Counted from the first letter of the stretch, positions 1 to 6,963 are shown. The stretch: DNA of 7,848 nucleotides from Candidatus Cloacimonadota bacterium (GCA_023230175.1 JALNXV010000157.1:1-7848); one strand, 5' to 3'. The notes: generated by a model not told the origin, from the letters alone. Program-made: numbers and translations.

Positions 1-814
1 TATATATTTTGCAAAGTATATCATAATTAAATATCTGTCCACTTATTTTTATTGAACTTGCTTTAGATACTAAATATAATTCAAAAGGTTCAAGCTGCAT
101 CTCGGAATTATTGTCCTGATTATATATCCTTGAATTTACTCGATTATTTGTACCAATGAAAATATACTTATCTATCATAAACATCACAAGTTCTATATGA
201 TTAAGAGACCTATCTTTAAACTGGATTTGACACTCTTCACTTCTACCAAATACTAAGAAATCACTAAAAATGGAATCATCGATTGTATTAAGATGCCTAA
301 ACCCCTTTATTGAAACAGCATCAGAAGTTTTATATTCTATAGCATTTATAATCTCCATAAAACTATCTGTTTCTAAATCAAGTTTTTTCGCCAGCTCAAT
401 AATCAAGGTAATTTCCTGTATAGTGAAATCATTGTCAGAATAAGACATAATAATCAAACTTAACAATATCCTTATTTTATCAAGAACACTTAATTTTTCA
501 TTTAAAAAAGCTATAATAGCCGGATCACAAATATTCAAAATTGAGTTATTAACAGATTTAATGTCTTTATTTTTTAATTTCTGTTTATTTTGATTTATCT
601 CGCTATCTATTATCTGTCGGATATAAACTTCCCAAGAAATAGATTCTTTTCTAAAAATATTTGTCAACAAGCTATACAACACATTGATTTCGTTAGTTGT
701 TATGGTATTATCATTTTTTAACAACGAAACATACAATCTCGTTACGTTATCGATAATCTTTTTTCTTTCTTCTGTTGTTTCTTTTAATCTTTTATTGTAA
801 TCTCTTGATAACAT
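1..814 (-). CDS. Partial gene: TerB-like/FHA-like N-terminal region, possibly of an ABC-type ATPase
   Basis: Seen: a minus-strand frame open from ATG at 814 down to base 1 (271 codons, no stop), so the C-terminus lies outside the window. An in-frame TAA at 841-839 lies just upstream and no other ATG intervenes, which supports this start; the ribosome site is weak. Residues 15-70 and 100-160 are helical repeats with acidic loops (LLKNDNTI; SYSDNDFTIQE, 124-134) like those of TerB-fold domains. Residues 187-270 look like a degenerate FHA domain (FGRSEE, 189-194) ending in SSIKISGQIFNYDI (253-266). It starts 20 bp after the DUF2851 gene and is probably the third gene of the queC operon. Inference from memory: Bacteroidales have large membrane proteins with paired TerB-like repeats and an FHA-like domain before an ABC ATPase, and this looks like such a front end. 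The open frame is certain, the domain calls are moderate, and the ABC part is unseen. Confidence 0.72.
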   Translation of the reverse strand, partial: MLSRDYNKRLKETTEERKKIIDNVTRLYVSLLKNDNTITTNEINVLYSLLTNIFRKESISWEVYIRQIIDSEINQNKQKLKNKDIKSVNNSILNICDPAIIAFLNEKLSVLDKIRILLSLIIMSYSDNDFTIQEITLIIELAKKLDLETDSFMEIINAIEYKTSDAVSIKGFRHLNTIDDSIFSDFLVFGRSEECQIQFKDRSLNHIELVMFMIDKYIFIGTNNRVNSRIYNQDNNSEMQLEPFELYLVSKASSIKISGQIFNYDILCKIY

Positions 815-834
815 TATACCCCGACTTATATGAC

Positions 835-2094
835 TTATTTAAAAATATTATTATTGTGTGTACATAAAGAACAATTATGTGATTTACAATATGACTTATA
901 AATAAAGAGCATACCAAATTGAGTGATAGCTTTATTATTTGCAATTTTTATCTGAATGTCAGTCATAAAGTGATACAAGTTCTTACAGTTATGATTTTCA
1001 TCAAGAGCAGGATATGAAATTAAAAGATCCAAGCATAATTGTTGTAAATTATGATTATTAATTTTCTTTGCATAAAGCATCATTATAGGGAGGAATACAT
1101 TAACAATAATCAAATTAATCTTACTTTTACCCGGTTTATTTTCTTTATCCTGACATAATTTCTGATAGACTCTTTGTCTTAATGTAGTTAAAAAAACATC
1201 TATATCATCATTTTCTTCACTATTATAGTCAGAAATAAAAGAAAATATTTTGAATATCTCAGAAGAAATTGAAGTCTGTAAAGCTTGAAAAAGAAATACA
1301 CTTATCTGTAATAATCGGTTTTGAGGTAAATTACAAGGTCTAATTCTAAAATTGTTCCATCTGAAATTATTCATATTGGCAATAAGGCAACTTTGAAAGT
1401 CTTGCAAAGATAAGCCTTTATCAATTTTCTGTTTATAGTATTCCCAATTATAAACTTGAGCATATTCTTCAAAGATTTCAGTATTTCTTGAATAGCCTAA
1501 AGCCATTAATAAAGATTGATATAGCAATTGATCTAAAGAAATATATAATAATCTGGTTTCAAAATAACTTACCTTTTTTTGAAAATATTTTTTACCTGCT
1601 AAGGACAAATTATATCCCAACCATTCAAGCTGTATGGTAGCAAACAAAGGACAGTATTTATTTTGAATAATGGAGATATATTCAGAAGATATTAAATAAT
1701 CAGAGAGTGCTAAAATTTCTACAGTTTGATTATTTTGTTTCAAGGTCATATTCTCAGTTTCATTTTTATCCAAACATACGTGAAGTATCACATTATTAAA
1801 CTCATAATTTTTATGATGATTATGAAGATACCAATCTTTTGAATCCAAGTGAATTTCTATATCTCCCGTTAGAACTTGATTATTAAGTATAATCTTTGCA
1901 TCTAAGAAATCAGGTCCCGAATAATGATTTGGATGTCCCGGGAAAATAATATTCACAGATTTACCGGTGCTTGTAAACATTTCTTTTTCTAATAACAATC
2001 TACTCCAAATATCATAAAGTTGATTCTCTTTTGTAAATATTCTCTGAGAATCATAAATAACGCTGTCATTATTCAGAGATGAAACCGGAAACAT
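835..2094 (-). CDS. DUF2851 family protein
   Basis: A 419-residue protein whose molecular function is not established. Recognised by the family's N-terminal block: GPDF at 60-63, GDIEIH at 77-82, DW at 87-88, then closely spaced His residues (91-94) and NVILHV (101-106). It ends in a Cys-rich tail (YCKSHNCSLC), also typical of the family, which could bind a metal. The spaced D...E-x-H residues recall PD-(D/E)XK nuclease folds, but that is only an inference. Start choice: a TTG at 2106 in the same frame would give 423 residues, but ATG at 2094 forms TAATG with the queC stop, and a GGA lies a few bases upstream, so translational coupling from that ATG is more likely. It sits between queC and the partial TerB-like gene and probably shares their transcript. 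The family is found mainly in Bacteroidota, Chlorobi and relatives. Confidence 0.85.
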   Translation of the reverse strand: MFPVSSLNNDSVIYDSQRIFTKENQLYDIWSRLLLEKEMFTSTGKSVNIIFPGHPNHYSGPDFLDAKIILNNQVLTGDIEIHLDSKDWYLHNHHKNYEFNNVILHVCLDKNETENMTLKQNNQTVEILALSDYLISSEYISIIQNKYCPLFATIQLEWLGYNLSLAGKKYFQKKVSYFETRLLYISLDQLLYQSLLMALGYSRNTEIFEEYAQVYNWEYYKQKIDKGLSLQDFQSCLIANMNNFRWNNFRIRPCNLPQNRLLQISVFLFQALQTSISSEIFKIFSFISDYNSEENDDIDVFLTTLRQRVYQKLCQDKENKPGKSKINLIIVNVFLPIMMLYAKKINNHNLQQLCLDLLISYPALDENHNCKNLYHFMTDIQIKIANNKAITQFGMLFIYKSYCKSHNCSLCTHNNNIFK

Positions 2095-2795
2095 TAATTT
2101 ATCCAATTGATTGGCACCTTATATGGTATAGGGTCAACTAATCTTGCCTCTTTAAATGCCTTAATCCTCAAGTAACAACTATCACATTTACCACAAGCTA
2201 AATCATTATTTTGGTAACAACTCCAACTTAACTCAAATGGAACTCCCAACTTTTGTCCTATTTGCAAAGCTTGAGACTTAGACATATCTATAATTGGGGT
2301 ACATATCTGAATATTAAAATTATCTTTTGTCCCAGAATTTATGGCTTGTTCTAAATCTTCAAAAAAACTTTTCTTACAATCCGGGTAACCTGAACCGTCA
2401 ACTTCAACCGCACCAATATATATTTTTGAAGCGTTAATAACTTCAGCCCAAGCGGTTGCTATACCTATCATATTTCCATTACGAAAAGGTACGTAAGTAT
2501 TAGGTACCTGATGCGAATTATCTAAATCTTGAATATGATTATTTATCGGGACATCTACCTTGATATCTGTTAAAGAATTGCCTCCGAAATCTTTGATATA
2601 ATCTATATTTACTATTTTTGCATCAATAGGCTTATAATAATTAACTATTTCCCGGAAAGAATCAAGCTCTTTTTGTTCTGTTCGTTGCCCATAATTTATA
2701 TGTAAAAAATAAATTTCATCATTTTCTTGTTTTGCAATCGCAACTGTAATCAAACTATCTAATCCGCCACTAACTAACACTATTGCCTTTTTCAT
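2094..2795 (-). CDS. queC: QueC, 7-cyano-7-deazaguanine (preQ0) synthase
   Basis: Cytoplasmic ATP-dependent enzyme that converts 7-carboxy-7-deazaguanine plus ammonia to preQ0, the precursor of queuosine in tRNA and of some deazaguanine DNA modifications. The 233 residues match the usual length. The PP-loop SGGLDS is at 9-14, the conserved YGQRTEQKEL at 35-44, VPFRNG at 102-107, YPDC at 137-140, and the zinc site is formed by Cys193, Cys201, Cys204 and Cys207 (C-x7-C-x2-C-x2-C). All expected motifs are present, so it should be active. ATG at 2795 follows an AGGA at 2803-2800. It is the first gene of a minus-strand operon, with a good promoter about 30 bp upstream. No queD, queE or queF lies in this window, and the leader is too short for a preQ1 riboswitch. 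Confidence 0.97.
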   Translation of the reverse strand: MKKAIVLVSGGLDSLITVAIAKQENDEIYFLHINYGQRTEQKELDSFREIVNYYKPIDAKIVNIDYIKDFGGNSLTDIKVDVPINNHIQDLDNSHQVPNTYVPFRNGNMIGIATAWAEVINASKIYIGAVEVDGSGYPDCKKSFFEDLEQAINSGTKDNFNIQICTPIIDMSKSQALQIGQKLGVPFELSWSCYQNNDLACGKCDSCYLRIKAFKEARLVDPIPYKVPINWIN

Positions 2796-2828
2796 ATAGT
2801 CCTACCATATTTATTTTACTTTTTTTTC

Positions 2829-2856
2829 ATAATATAACAAATACATCTTTTGTCAA
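2829..2856 (-). promoter_or_regulatory. Predicted sigma70-type promoter of the queC operon
   Basis: On the minus strand a perfect -35 box TTGACA (2856-2851) is followed, after 16 bp, by TATTAT (2834-2829), which matches 5 of 6 positions of the -10 consensus. Transcription would start near 2822 and give a leader of about 27 bases before the queC ATG. No other good promoter is visible before the two downstream genes, so they probably depend on this one. Confidence 0.65.
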
Positions 2857-2916
2857 CTATTTTTTTATTACCTCTTATTTATCGGCTGACAATGGTTGCA
2901 ATAATGCAATTAAAGC

Positions 2917-2945
2917 TTGACAAGATAATTCATTTATAATATCTT
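2917..2945 (+). promoter_or_regulatory. Predicted promoter of the umuD-umuC-SRAP operon
   Basis: A perfect -35 box TTGACA lies at 2917-2922. The best-spaced -10 candidate is TATCTT at 2940-2945 (17-bp spacer, 4 of 6 matches). A perfect TATAAT at 2935-2940 is only 12 bp away, too close for normal sigma70 geometry. Poor -10 quality at correct spacing would suit a regulated, low-basal promoter. The interrupted palindrome at 2920-2947 overlaps both boxes. Confidence 0.5.
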
Positions 2946-2947
2946 GT
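2920..2947. promoter_or_regulatory. Interrupted palindrome, candidate operator before umuD
   Basis: Perfect 8-bp inverted arms ACAAGATA (2920-2927) and TATCTTGT (2940-2947) are separated by 12 bp. The arm centres are 20 bp apart, about two helical turns, so a dimer could reach both arms on one DNA face. The arms cover part of the -35 box and the only well-spaced -10 candidate, an ideal place for a repressor. It does not match the E. coli CTGT-N8-ACAG or Bacillus GAAC-N4-GTTC SOS boxes. In AT-rich DNA such arms can also occur by chance. Confidence 0.4.
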
Positions 2948-2957
2948 AATTATAATT

Positions 2958-2962
2958 GGAGG
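2958..2962 (+). promoter_or_regulatory. Ribosome binding site that fixes the umuD start
   Basis: GGAGG lies 5 bases before ATG at 2968. A longer reading of the frame from TTG at 2956 would place this site inside the coding region, so the ATG at 2968 is preferred. Confidence 0.8.
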
Positions 2963-2967
2963 TACTT

Positions 2968-3429
2968 ATGGAAAGATATAAAGTTTCTTTAGAAATTGAC
3001 AATACAATCTATCGACCTGCTTTAGAAGCAGACAACAATAAACAATTGATTCTCTTTTTAGGAAATAATATTCCGGCAGGATTCCCTTCTCCCGCTCGGG
3101 ATTATATCGAGGATGTACTTGATTTAAATGAATTAATGATAGATGACGCAAGTGCGACGTATTTTGTAAGGGTAGAAGGATACTCGATGTCCTTAGCAAA
3201 TATTTTCCCGGGAGACATTTTGGTGGTTGATAGAGGGAAAGAAGCATATAATAACAATATTGTGATTGCTGTCATAGATGGAGAACTCACTGTTAAACGT
3301 CTAAAAATCATTAAAAATGAATATTGGTTATATCCCGAAAATAATGATTATAAGCCCTTCAAGATAGAAGAATGGATGGATTTCTTAATCTGGGGTATAG
3401 TCACTTGGGTTATCCATAAACCTAATTAA
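2968..3429 (+). CDS. umuD: UmuD, self-cleaving S24-family subunit of DNA polymerase V
   Basis: LexA-like serine peptidase that cleaves itself on the RecA filament; the shortened form joins UmuC to make a lesion-bypass polymerase. From ATG 2968 the protein has 153 residues (E. coli UmuD 139), with a longer N-terminal arm. The cleavage site is Ala37-Gly38 within NIPAGFPSPARDY (34-46), where E. coli has Cys-Gly. The nucleophile is Ser73 in GYSM and the general base is Lys110 in TVKRL. The spacings Gly38-Ser73 (35) and Ser73-Lys110 (37) equal those from E. coli Gly25-Ser60 and Ser60-Lys97. No helix-turn-helix domain precedes the cleavage site, so it is UmuD rather than LexA. One oddity is Tyr72 where GDSM is usual. 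It is the first gene of an operon, ends with tandem TAA TAA, and umuC starts 11 bp later. Probably DNA-damage induced. Confidence 0.95.
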   Translation: MERYKVSLEIDNTIYRPALEADNNKQLILFLGNNIPAGFPSPARDYIEDVLDLNELMIDDASATYFVRVEGYSMSLANIFPGDILVVDRGKEAYNNNIVIAVIDGELTVKRLKIIKNEYWLYPENNDYKPFKIEEWMDFLIWGIVTWVIHKPN

Positions 3430-3440
3430 TAAAACTAATT

Positions 3441-4745
3441 ATGGAAAATAATTATAATAATATTAATTCTGTTTATGCTTTAATGGATTGCAATCAGTTT
3501 TATGTTTCCTGTGAAAGGGCATTCAATCCTTTTCTTGAGAATAAACCTGTAGGCGTATTATCAAACAATGATGGTTGTTTAGTCGCCCTTTCTCCGGAAT
3601 TAAAAGCTATGGGTATTACTCGTGGAATGCCGGGATTTAAGGTTAAAGAAATGCTACAAAAACAAGGTAAATATGTATATTTGTTTTCTTCAAATTATGA
3701 ACTCTATGGAGATATGTCTTCAAGAGTAATGAAAATAGCTCGTGATACAGCAATTGACATAGAAATCTATTCAATTGATGAAGCATTTTTATTACTTGAT
3801 GGAATTCAACCTTTTAATAGCTATACTCAATATGCCGAAACCTTACGTACAAAAATCAAGAAATCTACAGGCATTCCGGTATCTATAGGTATAGCCAAAA
3901 CAAAAACTCTTGCAAAAATCGCTAATAAAATAGCTAAAAAAACTAAATCAGGAGTCTTTGACTTGACGACACTTTCAGAAGACGAAATACATAAGCTTTT
4001 AAAATCTGTAAAAGTAGAAGATATTTGGGGCATAGGTCGTCAACACAATAAAAGACTAAGAAAAAATGGTATTTATACTGCTTATGATTTCATCAATTGT
4101 AATCAAGAATGGGTAAAAAAAGAAATGAGTATTGTAGGAGAAAAAACTCAGCTCGAACTAAAAGGCATACCTTGTTCTGAACTTGAAAAAGAAATACCAA
4201 ATCCTAAAAGTATTGTATGTTCAAGATCTTTTGGCAGACCGGTTACTCAATACATTGAACTGGCTGAGTCAATTTCTTTATTTTGTACGAAAGCAATTAA
4301 AAGATTAAGAAAAAAAAACCACGTTGCCAAAACATTACACATATTCATTACTACTAATCCTTTTAATAGCGGAAGCCAATATGCAAATTTCACTCAAGCA
4401 AATCTTATTAATTACTCGGCTTACACTCCTGATTTTATTAAATTAGCCATAAGTCTATTAGAAAAAATATATAAACCCGGATATGCTTACAAAAAATCCG
4501 GGGTAATGATTACAAATATGATTCCTGAAGACAGGATTTATCCGGACTTATTTTATAGCAGATACGGCGATGATAATCGTGATAAAGTTATGAAACTTGT
4601 TGACAAAATCAATAAGCAATATGATAAAGATATAATCTTCTTCGCAAGTAACGGTATAAAAAAAAGTTGGAGTATGAAACGAGAAATGATTAGCTCAAGA
4701 TTTACCACCAGATGGACAGAGTTACCTATCGTTAAAGCCAAATAA
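3441..4745 (+). CDS. umuC: UmuC, Y-family translesion DNA polymerase (pol V catalytic subunit)
   Basis: Error-prone polymerase that copies past damaged bases together with cleaved UmuD. The 434 residues compare with 422 in E. coli. Catalytic acids are Asp16 (ALMDCN), Asp113 and Glu114 (YSIDEAFLLL). The steric-gate tyrosine is Tyr21 in NQFYVSC. LSNNDGC follows in the fingers, DIWGIG (194-199) marks the thumb helix-hairpin-helix, and the C-terminal block ends in RFTTRWTELP. The region where E. coli has the clamp-binding QLNLF reads YPDLF (367-371), so clamp contact may be weaker. ATG at 3441 gives about ten extra residues before the first beta strand, and no other start codon lies between. No convincing Shine-Dalgarno sequence precedes it, so translation may depend on ribosomes leaving umuD. 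Confidence 0.96.
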   Translation: MENNYNNINSVYALMDCNQFYVSCERAFNPFLENKPVGVLSNNDGCLVALSPELKAMGITRGMPGFKVKEMLQKQGKYVYLFSSNYELYGDMSSRVMKIARDTAIDIEIYSIDEAFLLLDGIQPFNSYTQYAETLRTKIKKSTGIPVSIGIAKTKTLAKIANKIAKKTKSGVFDLTTLSEDEIHKLLKSVKVEDIWGIGRQHNKRLRKNGIYTAYDFINCNQEWVKKEMSIVGEKTQLELKGIPCSELEKEIPNPKSIVCSRSFGRPVTQYIELAESISLFCTKAIKRLRKKNHVAKTLHIFITTNPFNSGSQYANFTQANLINYSAYTPDFIKLAISLLEKIYKPGYAYKKSGVMITNMIPEDRIYPDLFYSRYGDDNRDKVMKLVDKINKQYDKDIIFFASNGIKKSWSMKREMISSRFTTRWTELPIVKAK

Positions 4746-4751
4746 AGGAGG
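4744..4751 (+). promoter_or_regulatory. Strong ribosome binding site for the SRAP gene
   Basis: AAAGGAGG overlaps the umuC stop codon (TAA, 4743-4745) and lies 4 bases before ATG at 4756. It fixes the start that leaves Cys at position 2, as the SRAP chemistry requires, and suggests stronger translation than for umuC. Confidence 0.8.
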
Positions 4752-4755
4752 CATT

Positions 4756-5496
4756 ATGTGTGGACAATTTGCAATTTTTGCGGGGTTAAAGTCAGTCATT
4801 GAATATTATAATTTCTTAAAAGATGCAGACTTTAATATGGATGATAATATATTCTTAAATGACGAAAATGACTTATTAAATTTCTTTCAAAATAATGATA
4901 AATTTTATACACAAAATATTATAAAACCAATGAATTACTTTCCTATAATTGCAATAATCAATAATCAAGTTCGATTCTTCCCGGCAAAATGGGGCTTAAT
5001 ACCTTTTTGGGTAAAAGATAAAAAAAAATCTGAACTAAACAATATGTTATTCAGCTATGATAATCAAACTTATAATGAAAAACCAAGATTATCCGACTTT
5101 ATAGATACCAATTTTGCTTATAAAACCATTAATGCCAGAATTGAAACGATCAAAGAAAAACCTTCCTTTAAATACGCTTATAAACAAAGAAGATGTTTGA
5201 TACCATTTAAATGTTTTTACGAAAAATCCTCAGCTAATGATAAATACATTTTTAGTAATCCGGATGACTGTTTTAAAAGTTTTGCCGGACTATATGAAAT
5301 TTGGAAAAATGATATAATTTCATTAACAACCTTCACCATCATTACTACTCAAGCAAATAAATATGTTTCTAATATTCACGATAGAATGCCCGTAATTCTA
5401 AATAATGAAAAAGCAATTAAGTGGATTTCCTACTACAAAGATTTAAATTACTTTAAAAACGGTGAAGAAACTTTATTTATGTCTAAAATTTCATAA
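4756..5496 (+). CDS. SRAP domain protein (YedK/HMCES family abasic-site crosslinker)
   Basis: Family members form a thiazolidine crosslink between Cys2 and an abasic site in single-stranded DNA, shielding it from breakage and error-prone processing. Older names call it SOS response-associated peptidase. All key residues are present: Cys2 (MCGQF; the initiator Met must be removed), Asn126 in NARIET, Glu156 in CFYE, and His208 in NIHDRMPVIL. Other family blocks are KWGLIPFW (78-85), RRCLIP (145-150) and FAGLYEIW (176-183). At 246 residues it is somewhat longer than E. coli YedK (222), with extra Asn/Asp-rich sequence around residues 25-57. It starts 10 bp after umuC with its own ribosome site, making it the third gene of the umuDC operon. 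Abasic-site protection beside a lesion-bypass polymerase fits one induced response. Confidence 0.95.
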   Translation: MCGQFAIFAGLKSVIEYYNFLKDADFNMDDNIFLNDENDLLNFFQNNDKFYTQNIIKPMNYFPIIAIINNQVRFFPAKWGLIPFWVKDKKKSELNNMLFSYDNQTYNEKPRLSDFIDTNFAYKTINARIETIKEKPSFKYAYKQRRCLIPFKCFYEKSSANDKYIFSNPDDCFKSFAGLYEIWKNDIISLTTFTIITTQANKYVSNIHDRMPVILNNEKAIKWISYYKDLNYFKNGEETLFMSKIS

Positions 5497-5548
5497 AACT
5501 AACCCGTTCATTTTTTGATTTTTCCAATACTATCTTAACTAAATAAAA

Positions 5549-6904
5549 TTAATCAGTCTCACACAAGATTTCTCCGGACATATTATCTTCATCAATTAAT
5601 TTATTATCTTTAACTACTAATTGACCTCGAAGAAATACATAATCCATACTAAACCTTGTATTAAAATCTTCCCATGGATTATATGAATTTACCAGAGTAG
5701 GAACAACAGGTCTTGACTCTCCATTAGGATTAACTATAATAATATCAGCATCTGAATTTTCTGCAATCACACCCTTTTGCGGATATATCCCGGCCATCCT
5801 GGCAGGATTAGAGGTAAGCTTTCTAACATATATGTGTAAAGGAAAATCATATTGATTAATAAAAAGGTCTGAAAATAAATAAAATAAAGCACCGATAGTC
5901 GGTATTCCGGCAGGATTTTGACGATAATCAATTTTAGATCTGTCTTTATCACTTTTTGAATAGCTCCTATGATTAGATGAAAAAATATCTGCGTAATCCA
6001 TTAAAATCTTTTTTTGCATTAATTCTCTACATTCTTCAGAACGTAAAGGGGGAGTTACTAGATACCTATGACCGTTTTCTTGCAAATATCTATCTTGATT
6101 TAAAAAGACATAATGAGGTGTAACCTCACAAATCAAAGGACAATCTCTTTTGGCAAGTTCTACTTGACCTAATGTATCTGCTGAGCTAACATGAGCTATT
6201 ACTATATTAACTTGTGTCATCTTACATATATCAATTACTTTTTCAGTAGCAAATAGTTCTGCTTCTTCATTCCTAATGATAGCTTGAGCCTTTATATTTT
6301 TGGGATTACCGTTACTAATCCTAGCACTATTCATTACAGCTTCATCTTCACAATGAACAATAATTGTCGGATCATATCTATTTAATCGTCTTACTATCTC
6401 TAACAATTTCTCATAAGGTAAATAAAGATTAGATTGCTTATAAGTAGTATAAAATTTAAAAGAAGTAAAACCTCTTTCTATCCACTTAGCTATATCATTA
6501 TAATTTATATCAGAAAATCTTGTAGGAGTAATATGCCACCTTACATCACAATAAATTTTATCTTTAGCTTTTTCTACTGCAGACCCGATAGCTATTGACA
6601 AACTCTGATTAAAATTTTGACTCACAAAACAATTAACTGTAGTTATACCATTTAAAATTGCAACTTTTGTGCCTGTTGTATATGTTTCATTAGAGGTATG
6701 AGGACCCACTGTCTCTTGAAAATGTGAATGAAAATCAACTAGTCCCGGCAATACTAATTTTCCCTTAGCATCTATAACCTTTGACCCCGATTCTCTCGGT
6801 AAATTTACTCCAATAGCTGAAATATAATGATCCGTTATCTCAATATCACAAATCTCAGTATTTTCTTCAAAACAAACATTTCCATTTACTATATATGTTT
6901 TCAT
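5549..6904 (-). CDS. Dihydropyrimidinase/hydantoinase-like amidohydrolase lacking the catalytic Asp
   Basis: Relatives open cyclic amide rings (dihydropyrimidines, hydantoins, allantoin, dihydroorotate) with a two-metal centre in a TIM barrel. The 451 residues match that class. Metal ligands seen: His59 and His61 (VDFHSHFQE), Lys150 (TSFKFYTTY, the lysine normally carboxylated), His184 (VHCED) and His238 (IAHVSS). Tyr155 matches the substrate-stabilising Tyr of dihydropyrimidinases. TPHY at 262-265, TPPLRSEE at 284-291 and the C-terminal SNPARMAGIYPQKG (365-378) are family blocks. At the sixth position, where relatives have SDH or TDH, this protein has SSNHRS, i.e. Asn311 for the catalytic Asp. 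It may be inactive, altered in reaction, or regulatory like the vertebrate CRMPs. AAAGGA lies 5 bases before ATG 6904. It is convergent with the SRAP gene and divergent from smpB, so neighbours do not reveal its substrate. Confidence 0.88.
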   Translation of the reverse strand: MKTYIVNGNVCFEENTEICDIEITDHYISAIGVNLPRESGSKVIDAKGKLVLPGLVDFHSHFQETVGPHTSNETYTTGTKVAILNGITTVNCFVSQNFNQSLSIAIGSAVEKAKDKIYCDVRWHITPTRFSDINYNDIAKWIERGFTSFKFYTTYKQSNLYLPYEKLLEIVRRLNRYDPTIIVHCEDEAVMNSARISNGNPKNIKAQAIIRNEEAELFATEKVIDICKMTQVNIVIAHVSSADTLGQVELAKRDCPLICEVTPHYVFLNQDRYLQENGHRYLVTPPLRSEECRELMQKKILMDYADIFSSNHRSYSKSDKDRSKIDYRQNPAGIPTIGALFYLFSDLFINQYDFPLHIYVRKLTSNPARMAGIYPQKGVIAENSDADIIIVNPNGESRPVVPTLVNSYNPWEDFNTRFSMDYVFLRGQLVVKDNKLIDEDNMSGEILCETD

Positions 6905-6924
6905 ACAAATCCTTTCAAAAGCTA

Positions 6925-6952
6925 ATATTAGTAACTACGCAATGTTTGTCAA
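6925..6952 (-). promoter_or_regulatory. Predicted promoter of the amidohydrolase gene
   Basis: On the minus strand a perfect TTGACA (6952-6947) is followed after 16 bp by TAATAT (6930-6925), a 4 of 6 match to the -10 consensus. This gives a leader of roughly 15 bases that carries the AAAGGA ribosome site. Confidence 0.5.
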
Positions 6953-6963
6953 CAAAAAAATAA

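Noticed and set aside
2092..2106. TTG at 2106 as the start of the DUF2851 gene
   Set aside because: ATG at 2094 in the same frame overlaps the queC stop as TAATG and is the more usual coupled start; four extra residues add nothing conserved.
2796..2830. preQ1 riboswitch before queC
   Set aside because: The predicted leader is only about 27 bases and AT-rich, with no stem-loop or pseudoknot elements.
2935..2940. Perfect TATAAT as the umuD -10 box
   Set aside because: It is only 12 bp from the TTGACA box, and no other acceptable -35 lies 16-18 bp upstream; use as an extended or different promoter type cannot be excluded.
2966..3247. Antisense open frame opposite umuD
   Set aside because: It lies within a clear umuD gene, has no ribosome site and shows no recognisable protein features.
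5497..5548. Bidirectional terminator between the convergent SRAP and amidohydrolase genes
   Set aside because: The 52 bases hold T-rich runs but no stem of useful length that I can find on either strand.
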